NCBI GenBank assembly: GCA_018398815.1
Contig: CM031614.1
Span: 51,674,796 to 51,738,795, forward strand
Direction: 5' to 3'
Source: Conus ventricosus
Lineage: Eukaryota > Mollusca > Gastropoda > Neogastropoda > Conidae
DNA: 64,000 nucleotides
The translations under genes were made by a program, and so were the position numbers. Within the stretch, counting starts at the first letter, position 1, and the number at the start of each line of letters is the position of its first letter. Positions 47,030-57,276 of the stretch are shown piece after piece. Under the pieces are notes generated by a model, which worked only from the letters and a program-made list of their open reading frames with translations, did not search any database and was not told where the DNA came from.

Positions 47030-48830
47030 TCGGTCCGAAATCATCCCACCAGGATGGGAGTCGGTCAGGAATCATCCCATCAGGATGGAGTCTGTCAGTC
47101 AGGAATCATCCCATCAGCATGGGGGTCAGTCAGTCAGGAATCATTCCACCAGGATGGGAGTCAGTCGGTCAGGAATCATCCCACCAGCATGGGAGTCGGT
47201 CAGTCAGGAATCATTCCACCAGGATGGGAGTCAGTCAGTCAGGAATCATCCCACCAGGATGGGAGTCAGTCAGTCAGGAATCATTCCACAAGGATGGAGT
47301 CAGTCAGTCAGGAATCATTCCACCAGGATGGAGTCAGTCAGTCAGGAATCATCCCACCAGGATGGAGTAAGTCAGTCAGGAATCATCCCACCAGGATGGA
47401 GTAAGTCGGTCAGGAATCATTCCACCAGGATGGAGTAAGTCAGTCAGGAGTCATCCCACCAGGATGGGAGTCAGTCAGGAATCATCCCACCAGGATGGGA
47501 GTCAGTCAGTCAGGAATCATCCCACCAGGATAGAGTCAGTCAGGAATCATCCCACCAGCATGGGAGTCAGTCAGTCAGGAATCATCCCACCAGGATGGAG
47601 TCAGTCAGTCAGGAATCATCCCACCAGGATGGAGTCAGTCAGTCAGGAATCATCCCACCAGCATGGGAGTCAATCAGTCAGGAATCATTCCACCAGGATG
47701 GAGTCAGTCAGTCAGGAGTCATCCCACCAGCATGGGAGTCAGTCAGTCAGGAATCATTCCACCAGGATGGGAGTCCGTCAGTCAGGAATCATCCCACCAG
47801 GATGGGAGTCTGTCAGTCAGGAATCATCCCACCAGGATGGGAGTCAGTCAGTCAGGAATCATTTCACCAGGATGGAGTCAGTCAGGAGTCATCCCACCAG
47901 CATGGGAGTCAGTCAATCAGGAATCATTCCACCAGGATGGGAGTCAGTCAGTCAGGAATCATCCCACCAGGATGGGAGTCTGTCAGTCAGGAATCATCCC
48001 ACCAGGATGGGAGTCGGTCACTCAGAAATCATCCCACCATGATGGGAGTCAGTCAATCAGAAATCATCCCTCCAGGATGGGAGTCAGTCAGAAATCATCC
48101 CACCAGCATGGGAGTCAGTCAGGAATCATCCCACCAGTATGGAGTCAGTCGCTCAGAAATCATCCCACCAGGATGGGGGTCAGTCAGTCAGAAATCATCC
48201 CACCAGGATGGAGTAAGTCAGTCAGGAATCATCCCACCGGGATGGGAGCCAAACCAGAGTCATCCTCCCAGGATGGGAGTCAATCTGTCAGGAATCATCC
48301 TACCAGGATGGAAGTCGGCCAGGAATCATCCTACCAGGATGGAAGTCAGTCAGTCAGGAATCATCCCACCAGGATTGGAGTCAGTCAGGAATCTTCCCAC
48401 CAGGATGGGAGCATGTCAGTCAGGATGCATTGGAACAAGACCTTTAAGTTAGTCAGGAATATATACAGGATCAAAACCAGTCCAAAAACACGACAGCAGG
48501 ATGTCAACAGTTGCCCAAGAAACATCCCAAGAAGATGTGAAGCAGTGTAGAAATATCCCAACAGGATGTGAATGAGTTGGGCAGGAAGACATCCATCAGA
48601 ATACCGTCAGTCAGTCAAGGAATACCACCTATTTGTGTGTCAGTAATGAAATGTCTTGACAGATTTGAGTCAGTACGTCAGAAAATATCCCAACAGGATG
48701 CAAGTCAGTCAAGAAACATCTCAACAGGATGTAAATGAGACAGCATAACTTCCACAAAGATGCACATCAGTCAGTTTGGAAATGTCCCTCCTAAAAGTGT
48801 GAGTCAGTCCAAAAGGAAACACTCTAACAT
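47030..48830 (+). repeat. 31/35-bp minisatellite array, right part
   Basis: It has the same unit as the array at 17180-22700 and starts sharply at about 47030. It is regular to about 48440, then degrades over 400 bp into AACATCCCAACAGGATGT-like variants, the mirror image of the left array's degenerate left edge. Both 31- and 35-bp units occur, the longer being more common here. Plus-strand frames of up to 295 codons follow from the stop-free unit and are not genes. 48831-49180 holds nothing recognised. Confidence 0.95.
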
Positions 48831-49179
48831 AACATGACAGACGCATTAATACATCAACAGCTCTTCATAAAGTAAACAAGTTAAGAAAGAAAGGCAGAAA
48901 ACAACAGAAAGAAAGAGAGCAAGAAAGCATAAACCATGTGAACTTTGATATGCATAATTTGAATTTGAGGACAAATTGTGTGATCGCATGTGAGTTCAAA
49001 ATAAATATATGCCACAGTTCTTTTCTGATCAGCTTAAACTGATTTCATCGGTTCTTAACGGACTAAAACTTGCTTTACTCAATATGCCGCTTTACCTGAT
49101 GTGAAGCTCTGACTTGAAGGTAGTTTGTCAGGGAAAATGCATCAAAAAAGATATATTTTAATGCATGAAAAGACTGGTG

Positions 49180-49271
49180 TGTACGTGTGTGTGTGTGTGC
49201 GTGTGTGTGTGCGTCATTCTTACATTTTTATTCTTATCACTTGTTTTGCTGTGATTTTGTCAGTTTGTTCT

Positions 49272-49314
<43 letters not shown>
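49180..49314 (+). repeat. (GT)n and (CA)n tracts beside the HYR exon
   Basis: (GT)n at about 49180-49215 and (CA)n at 49278-49314, in the intron just downstream (gene sense) of the HYR exon. The two tracts are mutually complementary and 60 bp apart. Confidence 0.9.
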
Positions 49315-49315
<1 letters not shown>

Positions 49316-49371
49316 ATGGAGAAACACGCGAATAGATAAAGAACGAGTCAAACAGACATTGAGAGGCTCAC

Positions 49372-49620
49372 GGGTAACAATAACCCTGAAAGTGCAGCTG
49401 GCCTTGTTTCCACTGATATCCGTGGCGGTATATTTCACGTTGTTGTTGCCCACTTCAAAAGATGACCCGGCCCTGGGAGAGCACTCGAGCGTGACCTCTG
49501 ATCCTGAGCTGTCCGTGACCTCGGGATCGTCCCAGCTGATCAAAGTGGGCTGACCAAGCCGTGGGGCTTGCAGCTGTTTATTGTCTGGGCAGCCACTGAC
49601 AAATTCTGGTCGGGTCACGT
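49372..49620 (-). CDS. Exon: HYR (hyalin repeat) domain (phase 1-1)
   Basis: Minus-strand acceptor TTGTCAACAG precedes 49620 and donor GTGAGC follows 49372, giving 249 bp (83 codons) entered in phase 1. The open frame includes CPDNKQLQAPRLGQPTLISW, then DDPEVTDSSG, ECSPRAGSSFEVG, VKYTATDISGN and CTFRVIV. This is the HYR pattern, an immunoglobulin-like fold often combined with CCP modules in adhesion and complement-related proteins of invertebrates and vertebrates. Its phase matches the CCP exons at 55800 and 16933, so all can splice together. The next visible exon downstream is about 32 kb away. Confidence 0.9.
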
Positions 49621-49984
49621 CTGTTGACAAGAAATTAAGTGGATGGAAAAGAGATAACAGAAAGGAAAAGAGACAGAAAGAATACATATGATTAGAGAAA
49701 GAAAAAAGAAAGAAAGAATATGAACTAAAAAGTAAATTTGTAAATGAGATAATGAAACAAATAAAATGTGTGTGTTTTTTCGCAAATGTTTTATGGTAGA
49801 TTTTCCGTATGGAAAAGACATAATCAAAACTCAGACGCTGTTTTCCAATGTTTGAAGAGTTTATTTTATGCTTATAAGCTCCAGTTTTATAGCTGTGAGA
49901 ATTTGTTAATCATTCATCATGTACCAGTTGCACACTCTGCTAGGTTTAACAGCAATCCTTATCTACTCTATGACATTGTAAACT

Positions 49985-51290
49985 AGGGGCAATGGATACC
50001 ACCATCTCCTGACTGACGTTGTTCACTGAATTGAACATATACCTCTGTGTCTTCACTGGCACTGTATAACCATTCTTTCTTTACTGCCATTGAAAAAAAG
50101 TTGTTTTTTTTATATAAATAACACCTTACCTCACTGAAACTGTGCAGCAGCTGTAACAAACTGCATCTTCTTTCTACTCATACTGTAAACTAGTCATACC
50201 ATACAACATCCCCACATCACTGAAACTGCAAACTACTTTTTACATTACCACCCTTGTCAAAAACGAACACTGGCTTTACCATATACGAGCCTCTTTCCAT
50301 TAGTATTGTAACTCAGACTTCTCGTATACCATATTTTTTCTCACTGACAGTATAAACCAGCTTTAAACAATACCTTCCTCTCCTCACGGGCATCAAAAAC
50401 CAGCTTTTACAGATACCTCCTTTCTTCACTGACTCTATAGTTCAATTTGATCAGATGTCATCCTCTCCTGACCAATTCTATGAATTTACTTTAACAGACA
50501 CCACTACCAGTCTCCTAACTGTCATTGTCATTTAGCTTTCCCGGATATCGCCGATTCCTTACTGACACTGTAAACCAAATATAAAATATCACCACCTCCC
50601 TGCTCACATTATAAACTATGTTTAACAGATACCATTTTCTCCTTACCGACATTGTGAACTATGTTTAACAGATACTGCCTTTTTCCCTTTACCAACATCG
50701 TAAACTAGATCTAACAGATACCACAATCTCCTAGCTGACATTGTAATCTAGTTTTTATTTTATACCACCTCCGGAATGTTCTCCTTGATAGTGTTTGAGA
50801 CTGCTTTCTCAGACACCATCTTCTCCCTACTGAAATTGAAAACTAGCTCAACAGATGGCACCACCTTCTTACTGTCATTGTAAATAAGCTCTACCAGTTG
50901 CCATCATTTTCTTACTGACATTGTAAACTACGTTTAACAGATATTACCATTTCCTTACTGATATTGTAAATGAGGTTTAACAGAGACCACATTCTCCTTA
51001 CTGATACTGTAAACTAGCTTTCACAAATGGCACATTCTCTTTACTATCATTCTAAATGAGCTTTACCAAATACCATCGTCTCCTTACCGATTCTGTAAAC
51101 TAGCTTCAATAGATATTGACCTCCCCTTACTGACATTGTAAACTAGCTTATCAGATACCACCATCTCCTTTTGACATTGTAAACCAGGTTTAGCAGGTAC
51201 CACCATTCTTACGGGATACTGTAATGTACCTTTAACATGTACCACTATTTCCTACAAACAATTAACCAATTTTAAGAGATAACATTGCCA
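49985..51290. repeat. Degenerate minisatellite, about 54-bp unit
   Basis: Recurring blocks of CTCCTTACTGACATTGTAAA then CTAGCTTTAACAGATACCACC, about 54 bp apart and about 20-24 units, strongly diverged. It lies in the intron upstream (gene sense) of the HYR exon. 49621-49984 and 51291-52204 hold no gene I can support. Confidence 0.8.
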
Positions 51291-52204
51291 GGCGCGATTC
51301 TGATGAAAACTGCGCTGCACTATTTGCATGTATCTTAAGACACCTTATTCGTAATTTCAGCTTCTTTATGTAGACTCTTGTAATCCAATTTCATGACAAC
51401 TACACGTTACAAGATTTCTCTGTAAAACTAGTGCTAGATGCAAGGAAGAGGGAACATTTCTACGGACTTGATTTTATTTGAAATGTTCTTCATTTTTCAG
51501 TATATTCACATAGACCCTAGTATCTGAATTTGATGAAATCCACAAACCTTCCACAACTCTTCTAAAACATTACTATCAGGTTTGGACCACAGGTACATGA
51601 ATTCCATTACATGAATCTATTACATGATTCTTCTACAAATACTTTTTCTGCTTCATTCTTCTTTCAGTTGCGTGTTACCTGTAAAACGTTGTCCAATTTA
51701 ACCTGATTATATGACAATAGTTGCATAATTTGTTTTAGAAATATGCTATACATCATAACCAGTAAAGTTTTGGATTGGCACGAACGTGATTTCCGTTTGT
51801 CTGTGTCCCTGTCCGTCTGTCCATGTGTAAGATCAAAAAGCGTTATGACCGCCACAGTAAAAACTATTGGATGGATGGTCAACAAACTGCCCACGCAGAG
51901 AGCATGCACGTTTGCTCAGCGCCTTGTTGGGCACATCTAAGAACTTCGAGTGCATAAAAACTAGGTGCATACAGAATATGCACATTATTTTTCTAAAGTA
52001 CATAGTGAACATAATTCAGATTTAAAAAAAACCAGAAAGATACGTAAATACAAAGGATGGACACGAAAAATAAATAGATAATGGCATCTGTCTGTAACAA
52101 GTACATATAAATTGTTTAAAACCACCTGAGAAAGTCCAGGTATCATGCTCTAAATACTGAGTCATGTGTTAGGTAATAACATGTTAAGAGAGTATACGCT
52201 TAGT

Positions 52205-52572
52205 TTACCTTTGAAACTACCCGTGGGAGGCCAGATACAATCCTATTTTCATCATGGCATGATCCAGGTAGGGACATCTGTACATAAAATGTACACTAAC
52301 TTACCTTTGCAGATGCCCATGGAGGTCCAGGTACCATCCTATTTCCATCACGGCATGATCCAGGTACGGATATCTATACATTAAAGAAATGCATAAACGT
52401 ACCTTTACAGATGCCCATGGAGATCCAGGTACTATCCTGTTTCCATCATGGCATGATTAAGGTACGGATATCTATACGTTAACGAAATACATAACATACC
52501 TTTACAGATGCCAATGGAGGTCCAGGTACCATCCTATTCCAACATGGCATAATCCAGGTATGGATATCTGTA
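52205..52572 (-). repeat. Tandem array of CCP exon 3' ends, right-hand gene side (about 4 units)
   Basis: Units of about 97 bp begin near 52205, 52302, 52400 and 52497. On the minus strand each contains GATGGTACCTGGACCTCCAT or a close variant. This encodes DGTWTSMGIC, the end of a CCP module, followed by a splice-donor-like AAAGGTAAGT or AAAGGTACGT. The first half of the module is absent. Three more units follow at 55513-55796 and the genuine exon at 55800-55973 ends in the same way, so the array grew from that exon. Confidence 0.8.
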
Positions 52573-53339
52573 TAAAGCTATATAAATATATATATATATA
52601 TATAAAAAACATCCAAACAAAGAAGATAACAACAATCACGTAAAATATTTCCCAATATTTCGACCACTTTCGGTCTTCTCAAGGGACTTTAATGATAGAA
52701 TTGCATGTAGCAACTCCGTTCACACTTAAAAACAGTTCACCACCAGTTCCAAAGGTTAGAGAAAGGACAACGGTGGAAGGGTAGTAAGCTACGGGAACAC
52801 GAGAAAATAGGGGTAGGAAAGACAGACAGAGAGAGAGGAGAGAGAGAGAGAGAGAGAGAGGAAAAAAAAAAAAAAAAAAACGGGGGGGGGAGGGGGAAGG
52901 GGTGCGAACGGGTGGGAAGGGGGGAAAAAGCCGGGGAGAGGGGAGGTAGGGGGCACGAATACATCTCAAGTAATTCTTTTTCAACGATCCCAAGAACAGC
53001 ATTTTTGTCTGTATAAAATGTCCCTATCTAAGACAACAACAAGTTCCATAAAAGACAGATTTTCCCGACAAGAGTGTGCCTCAGCAGTACAGTTGAAGAT
53101 CTCAAAGAGTTAACACAATACGACATAAAACGTTACCATATTTTAAACTGTACAGAATGTCCAAGTTAAAAATCATATACTTTCCATTAAGTCGTAAGTT
53201 CAAACAGTGTAACGTCATAACAAAACTGTTCCCTGTGGTTACACAAGGAATAACATACAGATATGTTAAAAAACATATGCGAGAACATATCCAGCCACAT
53301 AATGAATATGGTTTGTTACCCACTATTTTTTTCTATGGT

Positions 53340-53627
53340 CATATCGCGACAGAGGGGGAGGCAGAGAGGGAAAGAAAGGAGTAAAGGGGGGGGGGGGATT
53401 TGGAAAGAGAGAGAGAGAGAGGGAGAGAGAGGGGAGAGAGAGGAGAGAGAGAGAGAGAGAGAGAACAGAGAGACAGAGAGAGAGAGAGAGGCACAGTGGG
53501 GGGGGGGGGGGGGAAGGGTAAAACTAGGCAGGCAGACACAGACAAAGAGGGAGGAAGAGAGACACGGGGAGGGGGGGGGGGAGAGTTTGTTGAGAATAGG
53601 CTTGAGAAAGGGAGAGAGGAAGAAAAG

Positions 53628-53687
<60 letters not shown>

Positions 53688-53955
53688 AGAGAGTGTGGGG
53701 TGTGTGTGTGTTAGATAAAGAGAGAGAGATGGAAGTATATAGGGGGTTAACAGATAGGGATCAGGGAGCCAAACAAAACATAGAGGAGGAGAGGGAGGGG
53801 AAGGGGAGGGGGGGGGGGGGGTAAGGGGTGAAAAAGTGAGAGAGGAAGGGGGGGGGTAGGTTGTTACGGTGGGAGGAAAAAAAAAAAAGAGGGGGGGGGG
53901 GGGGGGAGGGGGGCGGGGGGGGCGGGGGGGGGGGGAGGGGGGGGGGGGCTCGAAT
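53340..53955 (+). repeat. Long polypurine tract with G runs
   Basis: About 600 bp almost entirely of A and G on the plus strand: (GA)n blocks and several runs of 10 or more G (about 53388, 53500, 53570, 53805 and 53893-53948). A smaller similar tract lies at 52830-52930 and a C-rich one at 54122-54190. Such tracts can adopt triplex or G-quadruplex structures. Long minus-strand S/P/L frames here are artefacts. Confidence 0.9.
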
Positions 53956-54279
53956 GCAATATAACAAAACAAGAAGAGATAAGAAGTGCATTGCAAGACA
54001 CAAAGTCTGATCATACCTTCCACACCAAATAAGAGATGCCGATAGGACGGAATGGCAGAAAAATGGTACACAGATGTAAAAATTGAACATATAGAATAGA
54101 AAATGAGTCACCCCACTCATCCCTCCCCCCCCCCCCCGCCCCGCACCCCCCACCCCACCCACCCACCCACCACCCACCCACCACCCACCCATATTCACAT
54201 ACACATACTCATTCATCCACTCACTTACTTTAATCAGTAAAAGAGATTAAATCTACATTAGAAATAGTATTGCGTGGAG

Positions 54280-54326
54280 CCCTTTTAAAAAAAATTTAAA
54301 AAAAAAAAAAAAAATAAAAAAAAAAG
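54280..54326 (+). repeat. Poly-A tract
   Basis: About 40 bp, nearly all A. It lies between the purine-rich region and the GIY-YIG coding end of the Penelope-like element. Confidence 0.9.
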
Positions 54327-54438
54327 GTTTTAGTAGACACAAACCGTGATGATTAAATAGATACATAGACTAAATTAAGATGACAGGTGAGGGGGGAGGG
54401 GGGGGAAGGAAAGAAGGGAGAGGAAGGGAAACTGACAA

Positions 54439-55512
54439 TTATGACTCCAAAGTATTGAGGCCCAAAGGAAATAAAGTCTTTAGTTTGTGGATCCAGAATA
54501 GTTCTCTTTTAAGCCTTGAATTGAGGTTAAGATACCACACTCTTTCTATTACAATACATTTCATGTCAGTCAGAGAATGGTCATTTTGATTAAAATGTCG
54601 AGTGACTAAGGTACCGGTGTTCTTTTTTATATTTGATCTGTGCTGGTAGAATCTTGTTTTCAGAGAATTTTTGGTTTCACCCACGTACTGTGCATGTTGG
54701 CATTTATCACAGAATAACAGATAGATGATATTACTGCTCTCACAGTTCAGTTTGTCTCTTTGGTAAACTGTTCTCCAGTTCTGGAACTAGTAAAATATTT
54801 ACTTTGCATCATGTGTTCTACACATATTACACATTTTTTCAAGCATTTATAACATCCTGTTTCACCTTGGGCTGCACCTGAGAGTGGTAGGGCAGAGGGC
54901 ATTAAATGTTTTTCAGTGAATTACAGTTCCTTTCCCCCACAATTGGTGGTACTGGCGCAGCCTTTCTCATCTTAGTGCTATTGTGCAGAACCGGTAGTTG
55001 TTCTTTCAGCCAGGTTCGCAGAGGGGGGTTTAAAGGATTATGTGTTACAACTAAAGGTACTCTGGAATTATTTCTTTTAGACCTGTATTCTAATGTATCC
55101 AGTCTAGGGGTGTTTTCTGCTTTCTGTCTGGCTCTTAGAAGGATGGAAAGGGGATAACCACGGCGTAGGAAGTGCTGAATCATGTCTTCACTGTTAGTTT
55201 TAAAATCTGCCATATTGGAACAAATACGCCGTAAACGTAAGAACTGGCTGACAGGTACATTATTTATGCAATGGCGTGGATGGCAAGATTTAAAATGTAG
55301 GTATGCATGGGCATCGGTCTGTTTCGTATACAGATCGGTGCTAATGTACCCGTTCTCAAGTTTTAAAAGGATATCTAAGAAGGGTATTTCAGTAAAAGAG
55401 CTATTTACTGTAAACTTGATGGAAGGGTGAAAAGAGTTCAGAAAATCACTGAAACGATCAAGGTCCGATTCAGTGCCCGTCCACAACAGTAAAATATCGT
55501 CAATAAATCTTG
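54439..55512 (-). pseudogene. Penelope-like RT (C-terminal half) and GIY-YIG endonuclease
   Basis: Reading leftwards, RFIDDILLLWTG contains the RT catalytic double Asp at the truncation point. It is followed by the thumb region with GYISTDLYTKQTDAHAYL, SCHPRH and QFLRLRRICS, typical of Penelope RTs. An interrupted linker follows, then an endonuclease with YLLFCDKCQ and QYVGETKNSLKTRF, the GIY-YIG type found in these elements. The RT frame (54902-55486) is open and the endonuclease frame (54439-54684) is separate. These proteins would nick DNA and copy the element RNA at the target. Truncation removes the RT fingers and palm, so it is inactive. Confidence 0.88.
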
Positions 55513-55796
55513 CCTATACAGATACCCATGGAGGTCCAGGTACAATCCTTTTTCCATCAGAGCATGATCCAGGTATAGATATCTGTATAAACAATATCTA
55601 TATAATGTACCTTTACAGATGACCGTGGTCCAGGCACCATCCTATTTCCGTCACGGAGTGATTCTGGTACGGACATCTGTACCTAAGGACCTATAACTTA
55701 CCTTTATAGATGATCGTCGGCGTCAAAGTACCATCCTATTTCCTGTCATAGCATGATTCAGGTACGGATATCTGTACTTAAAATATACATATAACT
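55513..55796 (-). repeat. Tandem array of CCP exon 3' ends, next to genuine exon (3 units)
   Basis: Units begin near 55513, 55610 and 55700, continuing the 97-bp array of 52205-52572 on the other side of the Penelope-like insertion. The unit ending at 55796 abuts the genuine CCP exon. Each keeps a donor-like sequence but is more diverged in its coding part. Confidence 0.8.
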
Positions 55797-55799
55797 TAC

Positions 55800-55973
55800 C
55801 TCTACAGATGTCTGTGGGGGTCCAGGTACCATCTTCTTTGCACTGAGTGAAGGACAATCCCTCGATCTGGAAGCCAGTAGCACAGAACAACTGGCACACG
55901 GACCGGTAGCTCTGGCCGGCGGCACAGCTCACATAACCATTTTGCACGAGCGGTAAGGTACTGCACTCTTTCT
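55800..55973 (-). CDS. Exon: sushi/CCP domain (phase 1-1)
   Basis: Minus-strand acceptor GGTCTGGCAG precedes 55973 and donor GTAAGT follows 55800, giving 174 bp (58 codons) entered in phase 1. The open frame reads KECSTLPLVQNGYVSC, then SYRSVCQLFCATGFQIEG, FTQCKEDGTWTP and TDIC. It has the four Cys, the NG and the GxW of a sushi module, at the usual length. It is the most upstream exon seen and lies 6.2 kb before the HYR exon. Its 3' end is the apparent source of the tandem array at 52205-55796. 55974-56883 holds nothing else I can support. Confidence 0.9.
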
Positions 55974-56880
55974 CTGCCAGACCAGCAAAGGGACATAAAT
56001 ATCTTGGATAAGAATGATGGACAGAACCCGAGTCATTTAAGCTGAAAACCAGAGCTCATTTCGCACGAATCATGGTTGGGGAGTCAATTATAGTCCAGCT
56101 AACACAAGGTATAAATAAAACATCCCCATTGAACTCAGGTATTGGCTTTCATTAATCAGAAAGAAAGTTATATCGTCGCAGGTATATAATCATACCCATT
56201 CGGCGCACATTGGATACAGTAACCTATGCCTGTGATCTCTACAAGCATGCTTCTGGCCATGATCTCTGACCTTGAGTCTACTGCTCATTATGATGATGCT
56301 TTTACAGACACTGATGAACGAAGAATCATGTACAATAAAATGACTGCTCATCATTATTGACATAGTATCTCTGAACACATTTTTCTTGTATTTCTCCCCA
56401 TTTATTACATGATTTTCCTGCACTCATAACATATAGAAGCATCAATACAACGGCGTTCAAATCAGTATACTTAATTGGGATGGGGGTAGGGAGGGGGGGA
56501 GAAAGATATAAGAACATGAGGGGAAGAAAACTTTGAAACACTTCAATTTATAATCTAGGAAGTAAGAAGGAAAAAAGAAAAACTCACAAAACAACCTTTT
56601 CTCATCTACAAGGCACGCAAGGAACATACCTCCAATATGCCTGAAAATGTAGGGTACGGTGGTTAGGTAGAATTTTTCTTAAAATTCATTAGTCTAGTCG
56701 GACACTTATTGCTCGCTCTTTTTATCCCTCCTTCTCTGACTCATTCCGTTCAACACATCAAGTTTTTCATAAGAGTATTACTTTCTGTTAAATTTCATGT
56801 ACTTCGTTTCTAAACAATGTTCAAACCTCATATATATTATTAAGCTCTCTCAAGAAGCGTTTGACAGTAGGCTTTCTTTA

Positions 56881-56883
<3 letters not shown>

Positions 56884-56925
<42 letters not shown>
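56884..56925 (+). repeat. (TA)n at the 3' end of the Penelope-like element
   Basis: An AT dinucleotide tract at the downstream end (gene sense). The first Penelope-like element also ends in (TA)n at 52583-52605. Confidence 0.92.
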
Positions 56926-56929
<4 letters not shown>

Positions 56930-56970
56930 AAAAAAGTTAAAAGAGGAATCTTAAAACTATCTGCAAATTT

Positions 56971-56997
56971 GTTTCGAGCGTGTTGCGCTGTCATCAG
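56971..56997 (-). ncRNA. Hammerhead-ribozyme-like core
   Basis: The minus strand reads CTGATGA (56997-56991), a C, AGCG, loop CAACA, CGCT, a C, then GAAAC (56975-56971). These are the two conserved catalytic boxes (CUGANGA and GAAA) with a four-pair stem II between them; the first pair of stem II is a C-C mismatch. Hammerhead motifs are known in the terminal repeats of Penelope-like elements, and this lies in the matching place. I cannot show stems I and III or the cleavage site with confidence. Confidence 0.5.
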
Positions 56998-57276
56998 GAT
57001 GGTTTTTGGTTTGCCCACCGCCGATGTTATATAGCGTGTGGGCTCCCGTTTGCGGTTGTTTGCACGTGCGGGTTGGCTGCACGTGTTTTTGGGGGGCTTT
57101 CAGGTTTTTGTTTTGGGTGTGTTCACTAACAACGATTTCCAGTTATGCCTGCAGTTGTTTACTATTTCTGTTTTGGTGTTTAAAGTTGCTAAGTGTGGTT
57201 TGCATAGTATTAACCATTTTTTCAGTTAAACATAGGTTGCACCTTTTTGAAACATTGCTGTATGGTGATGCTCTTT

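Larger units (their letters stand above)
52573..55512 (-). mobile_element. 5'-truncated Penelope-like element in the CCP-derived array
   Basis: It carries an RT C-terminal half and a GIY-YIG endonuclease on the minus strand, ending (gene sense) in a GGTCGAAATATTGGGAAAT-type motif and (TA)n at 52573-52605. It starts abruptly at 55512 within the RT catalytic motif. Both sides are units of the same 97-bp array, so the insertion split it. The 3' half is filled with purine-rich and homopolymer tracts rather than coding sequence. 52606-53340 includes plus-strand frames I cannot assign. Confidence 0.8.

Noticed and set aside
51743..51940. 65-codon plus-strand frame with SVSLSVCPC
   Set aside because: It crosses a short degenerate GTCTGTCC-type repeat; no homology recognised.
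52650..52685. Hammerhead-like motif in the first Penelope-like element
   Set aside because: Only the GAAA boxes and a GACC/GGTC stem are present. The CUGANGA box is not intact (reads CTTGAGAAG), so I do not annotate it.
53316..54216. Proline/serine-rich minus-strand frames, one of 251 codons
   Set aside because: They arise from G-runs and (GA)n; no motif and no conservation is visible.
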